Positions 55,393 to 64,000 of a stretch of 64,000 nucleotides of DNA are shown piece by piece. Both the position numbers and the translations under genes were made by a program. Position 1 is the stretch's first letter. Each line of letters opens with the position of its first letter. The notes below the pieces were generated by a model that ran no database searches, was not told the DNA's origin, and saw only the letters and a list, made by a program, of their open reading frames with translations. Source of the stretch: Heliocidaris tuberculata (lineage: Eukaryota > Echinodermata > Echinoidea > Camarodonta > Echinometridae); NCBI GenBank assembly GCA_025618425.1, contig CM046842.1, forward strand, positions 40,048,035 to 40,112,034, given 5' to 3'.

Positions 55393-55625
55393 ACCGGTGT
55401 CGTGGTATAGTGGTTCATTCACTTGACTCTTAATCAAAAGGTTGAGGGTTCGAATCCCAGCCCGGCACTAACGTCCTTTGGAAAGACATTAATCCACGTT
55501 TGCCACTCTCCACCCAGGTGTAAACGGGCACCCGATATGCTAGAGCGCTACATATTTGGCCGCCAAGCTATGACCGGGGTAATAATGTTGAAGCAGAAGC
55601 CACCATTATTATTATTATTATTAAA
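55393..55625 (+). mobile_element. tRNA-Lys-derived SINE
   Basis: An RNA polymerase III A box TGGTATAGTGG (55403-55413) and B box GGTTCGAATCC (55447-55457) sit 44 bases apart; the anticodon loop ctcttaa reads CTT (Lys). The acceptor and T stems do not pair fully, so this is not a working tRNA gene. A unique body and an (ATT)n tail (55606-55622) follow, typical of SINEs. Confidence 0.75.
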
Positions 55626-57761
55626 AATCAGGGCCGCGATATCCAAAGGAGCTGAATCGATCGCAAAGACTTGCATAATGTTTTCGTACTGATTAAATCT
55701 TTTACATAACCCACAATCAAGGATATTTAGTACAAATATGTAAAATCGTTACTAAAAAGGCAATACTGAAAAGTTCGAGGAGCAACATTCCACAAAGCAT
55801 GACATTTAGAGCTAATTAGAGGTTCGGTGTGTAGCTTGCACTTAAAGTCTAGAAACTTTATCGCCGCGCGATGCCGAGTTCGTCGTAGTGCCGAGTTAGC
55901 CCTATCCGTGGCGTATGTATCATACGGTGCAGCGGCGCTCCGTTTGTATGGAACGTGTCGGCAGCCCAAATGCAACCTGAATAAAAAGTGCTGCTTTTAA
56001 ATGCAACTTATTTCAAATCAATCAGAATCGTGTATTTAGGACGTTATTATTCATTTATTTATTTATTTATTTCTGATATTTAGACAGGGTGACTCATTAT
56101 AACCAATATTGGTGGTCCTCCATGAGGCCCTGAGAGCAATAATAAGTAACAATAATAGCCAACAAAATCATGAAAATAAACTCATAACAAAAAATGAATA
56201 AGAACATACATAACTATATATGTATACAAAGTATATGGTGTCCTCGTAATTAACATTTGTTTTTTACAAAAATGTCGTTGCACATTTCTATCATCTTAGT
56301 AAATCATCATTATTGTATAGACGGTGATATTTTCTTTAATCCGTTGAAAGATAACCTTGTATATATTAGTTATTTTGAAATGACATTATATAGTTTTGAA
56401 AGTAGGTACATACACTAAGTATAAAGACTATTTTAGCTCAGTATAAAAACAAAACTGTTATATACATATTTACAAAACATATTATAGGATAGTATACTTA
56501 TTCAAAGATTACACAATGATTGCATTTAATATAGTATAGCAATCGAATGTACAGTGTCTCTTATAAAATAGTAAAACTACAGATATATTTATTATTGATA
56601 ATGAATGATATGAAATCATTCATACATTTTGAAAAGCATTATGTCATCGTACATTTTTGGGCAAAGAAACAAACCATCAAACATATTTGCTAATCAAGGC
56701 AATAAAAAATGACATATTTCTGATGAAGACAAAATAAAATAGCATCAAGTGAAATTTCCTAGCAATAAGAATGAATATATGACTCATTTACCATGCTGTT
56801 CTGTAAACGAATCAAACCAATCGTTTGATTTTACAAGAGAATGCGTTCAAATGCGATAAGGAATGAGAGTAAAACTTAAGCTAAGAAACTAAATAAAATT
56901 CCTCTTGCCATTCTATCTTATTGGGAACAGATATTGCAAGATCTTTTGAACGTATATTTAAATGTGTTCACAGAGCTTGCCATATTTAGTGATCTGTCCA
57001 ACTGATTCCATCCTATACTTGAAGATACGAGGGAGCTATGTTTAAAGCATTCTGTTTTATACTGAGATTATAAAAAAATGAATAAATAACAATGCGAATG
57101 GTCAACTGAAAAACCCCCAATATTAGACTAATTTTAAAAAGACAGACAATATAATGTGAAAGCCTACTTTGAATATACTGTACAAATTTGATACGATTCA
57201 TTATGAAAAGTTAAGGGTAGTCTAATATTCGTTTTTATACCTCTATGCTTATATGACTACATCATTTTGCAACAACAAACTAATTTTGAAAACATGAGAA
57301 TGCGTAAATGACGGATACATTGGAGGAATTAGATTAATAAAGATAGCAAAGCTCTGATATTTTTGTACTTATTTTTTTTTTAACTCGAGCGAGAATCTGC
57401 ACCGGAGTCGTCATAAATGAATTTGAATGACGATGTGGTCTCTTCAAATTGGACGATTACTTAATTTGGATGTTCGAAGCTCAATTTTCGACGCTGGAAA
57501 ACGAATTTGAACGACTGAAAACTAATATGAACCAAAGGAGTAAACTCGACTAGCAAATCGCTTGAATACGAGCGTCTGAAAATAAATTTGAAAGCTAATT
57601 TACTAATTTGACAAGGAAAACCTATAATTAAGAGGAGAGCGTATTTAATTTGAGCCCACAATATAAAAGAAACTATTTACCTTCAAGGTCTGGCATTTTT
57701 TATTCGAGCTCACAGCGAATATCAATGAATTGTTTAATGTGAGTATTTTTATTTATTTCTA

Positions 57762-57792
<31 letters not shown>

Positions 57793-57798
57793 CTTCAG
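55626..57798. other. Last intron
   Basis: A+T-rich. 57420-57610 has repeated gaatttgaa.ga / aaattggacga words, complements of those at 44460-44640. A (TG)n at 57763-57792 sits directly in front of the last acceptor (gtcttcag), serving as its polypyrimidine-like tract. Confidence 0.45.
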
Positions 57799-58082
57799 GA
57801 ATTACAAACGGTCCAGACATTGTGATTATTTCAGCTAGCGTAAGCTCCAGTGTCCTGCTCATCATCCTTATCATCCTGGTATCGATTCTCTTATACCGCT
57901 TTGGAAGTAAGACAAGAGAATCAGATGGGGGGACGTGGATTAGAGATAATGATACCTCTATAGCTTCATGGATCACACACAACACAGCAACATCTGCAGC
58001 ACCGAGTAACTTGGAAATGACACCAACGGGAGGCAGTGGAGAGGAAAATTTTTATGAAACAATCCCATCAACATCCGCCTAA
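57799..58082 (+). CDS. Last exon: transmembrane helix and tail
   Basis: 94 codons and a TAA stop. After Gly-Ile-Thr-Asn-Gly-Pro-Asp comes a hydrophobic helix (about residues 9-36 of the exon, rich in Val, Ile, Leu) ended by Tyr-Arg-Phe-Gly-Ser-Lys-Thr-Arg, a stop-transfer signal. The ~60-residue cytoplasmic tail is Ser/Thr-rich with two Trp-Ile pairs and Asn-Phe-Tyr-Glu-Thr-Ile near the end: a Tyr-x-x-Ile sequence that can act as an endocytosis or SH2-binding site. This fixes the gene as a type I membrane protein. Confidence 0.85.
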
Positions 58083-58128
58083 GAAATGATAATGATAATA
58101 GTTCCCTTTTTTTGGGGGGGGGGGTGAC

Positions 58129-58134
58129 AATAAA
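58129..58134 (+). promoter_or_regulatory. Polyadenylation signal 1
   Basis: AATAAA 47 bases after the stop codon, just behind a G-run. Confidence 0.5.
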
Positions 58135-58511
58135 GTAAAGCTCTGGTCATACAATTACGCTGTTAAAGAAACTGTCTCAAAGCAATTGGGAAATTTGATC
58201 ATGTCTCCATAAGAATTGTTTTATACTGTGAGGTTTTGAAATGATTAGAATGATAAGAAATTAACGTAATGCTGAAGAGTGCATGTACTGCACTCAGAAA
58301 TGGGTATATAAGACTGCACGCACAAGTGGCATGAATATATTCGGCCCGAACACTTCAGCTATTTATCGTCAAATTTCGGATATGAAGGAATTTAAAGAGT
58401 TATCCTTTTCAGGAGACATTTTTGCTATGATGTTCTTCCAAAATAACATAAAAAGAATGAGAAATCTCACAAATTATATTTCACTTCTCCCAGCAATAAC
58501 CCTTATTTTTC

Positions 58512-58517
58512 AATAAA
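58512..58517 (+). promoter_or_regulatory. Polyadenylation signal 2
   Basis: AATAAA followed by a TTG/GT-rich stretch. Confidence 0.45.
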
Positions 58518-60040
58518 GAAGATCTTGAGTTGTCGTAACGATCAAAATAATTCTTTATTGGATCTAGAAAATTAACATCAAATATTTTAATGAATTATTA
58601 AATCTCAACTGCCAAATATATATACAGTATATATTTTTAAAGGTGTAATTGCTGAGTAATAGTCACAACAATCAAGGCATTCAGCAATGTCGTGACTACG
58701 TCCAGGTCAAGTAACACTCACTGACGCGGTCCTTACGTCAGCAAATGACGTGGGGTTGAGGGGTGCGTCCCAGAAAAAAAAGGTTACAGTCAGAAAAAAA
58801 TTCCCCCAAATAAATACTTTAAAATATTTGAAACAACATGTCATACCTGAGGATAGCTTTGAGTCTATTTTATTATGACACCTAAAGAACTGGCCACTTT
58901 TGTGAAAAGGTTCAAAATCCATACTTGACAAAAATTGCTTTTTTGTTCTGTGTGGTATTAGCACAGTTGGGAATAGTGCAGCAGTCTTAGAAAATGTCAT
59001 ATTTTGATAGATACTAGACACATTTATAATCGAAACATTTGTATGTTTCAGTGAGCAGTTAACTACTTTAAGGGTTTCGTAATATTAATTTTGGCGAGTT
59101 TATAATTTAAGCTGGCTTCCTCAGTCAACCATAACGTTTTGATGGGATGTATCAGAACATACACAAAACAAAGCCTATTATTTCATGAATTGCATTTTAA
59201 TGATTAGAATATCAAATTTTCTAAGCCTTTTCAAGACTCAACTTTGCTGATATCAGCCGGAACATATAGCATTACTTTTCAAGTCTGGATTTTGCTCCCT
59301 TTTGCAAAAGTCTCTTTTGCTCACTCGAGTTTAAAATATCACCAGCTTTTTTGTTGCCAGTTGATGGAAGAGACCCTAAGCTATCCACAGGCATGACAAT
59401 TTCCTACAAATAATCTGATATATTCATTTGCGGATACTTTTTACCAACTGTAAACTTTTTTTTCTGGAACGCACTGTATATAACAATTATAGGTTTGTGG
59501 AGGTTACTATACCGAAGTAAGTCCGAATTTAAATTCTGCGAAATGCATCGATTTTGAAAAGTGTACTCCGTTGTACAATTACCATTTTTAGCTTGACTGA
59601 AAATATTCTTGAATATGGTTTTATTTTATTATGTTAAAATATTTATGTTATTATCTTTTAATAATACCCAAATGAGAATGATTATGCAATTTAAGTAAGT
59701 GAAGTACACCTGGATACATCTTATAAATTGAAAATAACGTTCTTGTTACAGCATGTTTATTATTACCTTTGATATAAATTTGAACCTTTTTTTTTTCTTC
59801 TTCCCAATAAATACCCAGTAAATCATAAGATTTTGTGATATGACTGTCTGTTATTTGTATTCTCTTATTAAACTATTTTTGCCTGGTAAATCTGTATCAC
59901 TTTGAAAAGAATTTGCTATACATGTAACTGATTTTTGCAAATGTATGTTCGTGTTGTATTTAGAATGGCCAAGAATATCATTTTGAAATTCTGCATGTAT
60001 ATATACCTTTTCTTGTATATTTTTATGTATGATATTACTT

Positions 60041-60046
60041 AATAAA
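60041..60046 (+). promoter_or_regulatory. Polyadenylation signal 3
   Basis: AATAAA with an upstream TGTAT-rich stretch and an A-run 20 bases downstream. Confidence 0.45.
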
Positions 60047-60064
60047 GGAACCCTGTGGAAGGGC

Positions 60065-61750
60065 TAAAAAGAAAAAAAAAAGTAACTATTAATTATTCAT
60101 CGTCATGAATTTATAATTACGTTTTTACTTCTATCTTATTACATAATCTTATTAGTACTATTAATCTATAATCCGACTGGCCCAATCAAAATGATAGCGT
60201 TTTTCAAAACGTTCATCTTTGCTAGCTTATGTGTACCTATAGTCGAGAGCACATTATAATCTTACGTTTAATTAAACTGGCTTCCTTACAAGGAAGCTAC
60301 AAGTCTTGAAGAGAAAAAAACAACTCAAATCATGATAATTATGATTATGACACTAACGATTGTATCCACATAACAATACACAATGAACAAGTACATAACC
60401 AAATCAAATGGTAAATAAACATAGATATTTATACGATTATATCGTTTTCCATGACCGCAAGTGATCTACGTCGATTTCATAACCACTTGCTCCATATGAA
60501 GAAAAATAATGTTATATCAAAAGGAACAACCAATACACGAACATTTCATCGAACCCTATTTCTCTTCCATCAGGTATTTCAAAGCACAAACGACACTTTT
60601 CACAAATCCTTTTTATTAAGTTCGCTTTTTAGTAATAAGTATCAGAACAACTTTATTTGGTAAATGCAAAAAAAATATCACTTTTGATCTTTTAACAATT
60701 TCCAAAGCTATCAAAGTTATGTAATGAATACGAAAACAGATATCCATCTTCTTTTTTTTACACTAAAATGGAAAAATACATAGTGTCTGCCATCGATTGA
60801 ATAGATATGATTATCTGCAGAATATTTCCGCGCCACGAGTGTTTACCGGGGCAGACGTAAGCAGCGCTTTTATAATGTTATAATGTTAAGTACTATTACA
60901 TTATTATCGTAAGTATGCCATGTTGATTCATTTTAACCTTCGAGAAAACGACATTCAACCGTTCTGGTAATGGAATTGCATTCATATGCTTGTTGGATGT
61001 AGCGAACTTAAAAACAAAATAAAGAAGCCTTGCTGGAAATTAAATTCAACGGAAAGGACAACTTATATCAGATCAAGCGTGATACACTTTGGTAGGGACC
61101 ACTTGATTAATATCGTTATTACTCTTTGCTAATTCATTGGTTCGTATAAATTTTTAACGAAATTGTTCGCCAGTTATCATATATTTTTAATTTTGATCAT
61201 TCTTTTCAAATGTCGTTTGATTCTGCGAAAATTTTCCATCATTACCAAAACTCGAGATTATAATTTATTTCCATTATTGAAGTTTAAGCCTCGTTCACAT
61301 TATGTCGAGGTTAAGCGCCCTAGCTGCGGCAAATATAACCATTTTACGTAGTGTGAATGGATAACAAATGGGGTTGAAAAAGTAGCTGTGCGCAACATAG
61401 GCCCTAAACGTAATCACCTTCCAGTGTGTTATAAGATACTGAACTGAGAAGCGAAGTACATGCACACCATTTTATTTTGGCGTGTCAGTGTCTGAGGGGA
61501 TGTAAACGAGGCTTTTCTACGGCACTAAAAAATGACGTTTGCAGCTGGAGCTTGGTTCGGATCCTCCTGCAGAAAAAAAGAAAAACGAATAAGGGAGAAA
61601 AGAAACACGGATATGAATTTTGAAATGAGTTGTACAAGTGAATATCAAAACGCTCTTGAATACTGAAATCTGAAAAGTGTTCCGGGGTGACCGTTAAAAA
61701 CCAGGCACACTATTATCAACATTATCATAATAATTACAATCATCATTATT
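60065..61750. other. Intergenic, nothing recognised
   Basis: A+T-rich, no gene or repeat that I can support. Confidence 0.45.
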
Positions 61751-61752
61751 AT

Positions 61753-61800
<48 letters not shown>

Positions 61801-61819
61801 GAGTAGTAGTAGTAGTAAT
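61751..61819. repeat. (TAG)n microsatellite
   Basis: About 20 AGT units with one GAG variant. Confidence 0.95.
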
Positions 61820-62976
61820 AGAAGTAGTATCAATATTATCATTATCATCGTCATCATCATCATTATTACTTATTGTTTATTTTATTTGTTTGTGCCTTTA
61901 TTTTCTTATTCAGCTTAAAAGGCCCATGCCAAGCAAATGCATGGTGACTTTTGTTGATTTGTGATACCCTGATTATCATTTATGTGGCCGAAACATATTT
62001 AAATATATGTCTTATATTTCATAATAATTTTTCAATATTTTTTCTTCATATTACTGGGATCCGCCCACAAAAAAGCTGCAAAACCAACATTCCCCTCGTG
62101 ACATCACTTGTCAATCACCATCCAGAAAATAATAACATTTCAATAGATATTGCTATGTCGGATAGTCACTGTCAAGTTTCTCCTCACAATGGCATAATGC
62201 AATACACCTCCAAAAGAAAGGTAAGTGAAGGTGTATTTGTAGTCCAGTCAGAGTCTGGTCGATTGCGTCTGCGATAACGTAAGGTGATTGGCCTGCTATC
62301 CTATTAAAATTTACACCACCCATATGTTCATGTTTTACTGCTACACAGTTCAAAAGAGATTATGTTATTTGAATGGGGTTTTTTATTGATAACATATTTT
62401 GGAATTTAAAGGGGAAGTCCACCCTGATATTTAATTGTCTCTAATGAATGCATAAATATAAATATAAACAAATCAGTAAGCCTTTTAAAAACATTTAATG
62501 TAATGTAAGAATATTGCGACTTTTTCAAGTAGTAATTAACCAAACGGAAGATTTGCAACTCTGTGACGTACCATTCGAGCTCCTCTCCCATTAGTTCTTT
62601 ATCAAAATAAAAATAATTTTTTTTTTCCATCATTTTTTTTTTCATTATAAACGCACCCTAAGTATAATTTTTTTTTTCGCAACCCCTGTTGATGCATTAA
62701 TTATATTCCTTCATTAACGACCACGAATATGGAGATTTTATTTATTTTTGTATAAAGCGACTGTGAAAGATGCTCGAAAGCTACGTCACTGTGTTTTCAA
62801 CTTGCCTGTAATCGTTTAGAATTTAGGAATTTCATAACTTTCTGTTCTTTTATTTTTCCTAAAACTTTCACTGATCTTTTTCTCTCGTTTTTCAGCTTTT
62901 ATTGAAATCAAATAAGAATCAGGGTTGACTTCCCCCATAATAATTGAAAAATACATGTGTGGAATGTCGTAATTAC
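61820..62976. other. Intergenic
   Basis: Contains one open stretch at 62041-62226 with a strong donor (aag|gtaagt) but no acceptor; otherwise A+T-rich. Confidence 0.4.
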
Positions 62977-63105
62977 CATCACAGAAGAGGATCCTTTTCT
63001 TGAGTGGCAACACACCCCCTTGCAACAATAGATTGACCCAATGAGCGTAGTAATGAACCCTGCAACACTGATGAAGGCTAGCATGCACACTGAAATGACG
63101 ACATA
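62977..63105 (-). CDS. Candidate transmembrane exon of a neighbouring gene
   Basis: On the minus strand a strong acceptor (T-run, cttcag) opens a 43-codon frame, phase 0/0, ending at gatg|gtaatt. It codes for a hydrophobic helix (Val-Val-Ile-Ser-Val-Cys-Met-Leu-Ala-Phe-Ile...Gly-Ser-Ile) followed by Tyr-Cys-Cys-Lys-Gly-Val-Cys-Cys-His, a juxtamembrane cysteine cluster suited to palmitoylation, as in four-pass membrane proteins. No other exon of this gene could be found in the window, so the family is unassigned. Confidence 0.4.
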
Positions 63106-63444
63106 CTGAAGAAAAAAAAAATCATTGAGCATAGTGTTGGTCAGGTTCTTGAATTGCTCGGTGTAATTTATTTCGCCTAAGACAAAATCGACAATCCATT
63201 TTTATTTGATTAGCTGTAAAGCTTAAATGATATGAAGCTGCCTGACATTATAATTGTATTTGTCAAGCCTCCTTTCTTTATACATTTCTTCCTTGGAAAT
63301 TTCCAGGTTTTATTCAGGATTTATCAACGAACAAGCTATATACCCTTATTTGTGAATAGTATTGTCACAATTTTATTTGTGAAACGTATAGAATAGTTAC
63401 TGGGCGCATCAGCTAAAAAAAAAAAAAATTATGTAGTTACTATA
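63106..63444. other. Intergenic or intron
   Basis: A+T-rich, an A-run at 63415-63428; no feature seen. Confidence 0.4.
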
Positions 63445-63683
63445 CACTATGAACATGACGGACAAAGAGAGTGGACAAAATAAACAACCCCTCATTCTAC
63501 CCTTCACAATGGTATATGTAGATCATGTGTCACAAGCATATTGAGTGTTCTACTTATCATACTGATGTTACATAATAGCAGTGAAGGGAAGTCATTTTGT
63601 CTACCAGAGGAATTGTGGAGGGTAGAATGAGGAGTTGTTTATTTTGTCCACTCTCTTTAGCCGTCATGTTCATAGTGATATAA
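63445..63683. mobile_element. Foldback, ~68-base arms
   Basis: 63445-63512 and about 63612-63683 are near-perfect complements (cactatgaacatgacgg, gagtggacaaaataaacaac, tcattctaccct) around a ~100-base loop. Confidence 0.85.
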
Positions 63684-64000
63684 TACATTCTAAAATGACT
63701 CCGCACAAATTGTATACATTTTTTTCATTTGTCAAATGGGCAAAACTCCCTTTTCACGGGGCTGGGGAGATGTTAATGTTTACCCATCCATCAAAATCGT
63801 CAAAAGTTAAAAGTCTTTTAGCACCTAGTAAATGATTTTACGCTGTAAACCAATTACATGTAATATTGTTAAGTTTTCATTGTTTTGTACAATGCAAACC
63901 CATGTATTTTATTTTGTTGGAAGTGAAAATAAACGAAATGATATGAAATGATTTGGCAAGTCTAAGGTATTTTGCTCCAGATATGTTACTAACATCATCA
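63684..64000. other. Right edge, nothing recognised
   Basis: A+T-rich; an aaaataaacg signal-like word near 63929. Confidence 0.4.

Larger units (their letters stand above)
58083..60064 (+). other. Probable 3' UTR
   Basis: Follows the stop codon; three AATAAA sites at 58129, 58512 and 60041. The exact end is unknown. Open frames here show no domains. Confidence 0.5.

Noticed and set aside
55393..55470. Functional tRNA-Lys gene
   Set aside because: Acceptor and T stems mispair and the sequence continues into a SINE body with an (ATT)n tail.
62041..62226. Host exon on the + strand with strong donor gtaagt
   Set aside because: No acceptor AG in a suitable position upstream and no recognisable domain.

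Overview
The window looks like marine invertebrate deuterostome DNA, most likely an echinoderm. That is an inference from large introns, dense A+T-rich intergenic sequence, very many (TA)n/(ATT)n/poly-G tracts, Penelope-like elements (PLEs) and an EGF/CUB mosaic gene built from phase-1 exons. No bacterial or viral genes were seen. The window contains a 500-base assembly gap at 28162-28661.

One host gene dominates. It lies on the + strand, begins upstream of the window and ends at 58082. Twenty small exons could be placed by reading splice sites, and every one of the internal exons is phase 1/1 and so can be duplicated or skipped without a frameshift. In order they are: three EGF-like exons (A, B and a calcium-binding C), the same three again (A', B', C'), a third A'' alone, six two-cysteine CUB-like exons (29201-42637), three short Thr/Ser/Pro stalk exons, and a last exon with a transmembrane helix and a ~60-residue tail ending near a Tyr-Glu-Thr-Ile motif. 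The visible part codes for about 1182 residues of a type I membrane protein. The gene has grown by tandem duplication: of the A-B-C unit with its introns, of a two-exon CUB unit (CUB1-2 and CUB3-4), and of a stalk exon. CUB4 is broken by a 6-base deletion that makes a TGA codon.

The introns are filled with mobile DNA. There is a PLE with an intact 853-residue reverse transcriptase/GIY-YIG reading frame (15604-18828), an inverted, decayed PLE pair (20471-24187) interrupted by a 1.3 kb foldback element, a second decayed PLE bounded by ~560-base inverted repeats (36277-40236), and several solo PLE ends. Most abut (TA)n tracts and carry a recurring CTGANGA-stem-GAAA hairpin. At 20264-20324 one such sequence can be folded into a near-complete type I hammerhead ribozyme. 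DNA-type elements include a 5.3 kb piggyBac-like element (7222-12528), a 9.4 kb element with 32-base inverted ends and TTAA target sites (45519-54874), a 1001-base TTAA-flanked foldback made of iterated GGTCGC-type words (50300-51300), several shorter MITEs and foldbacks, and a tRNA-Lys-derived SINE (55393-55625).

Downstream of the host gene (58083-64000) there is a probable 3' UTR, then mostly unremarkable A+T-rich DNA, a candidate transmembrane exon on the minus strand (62977-63105) and a small foldback near the right edge.
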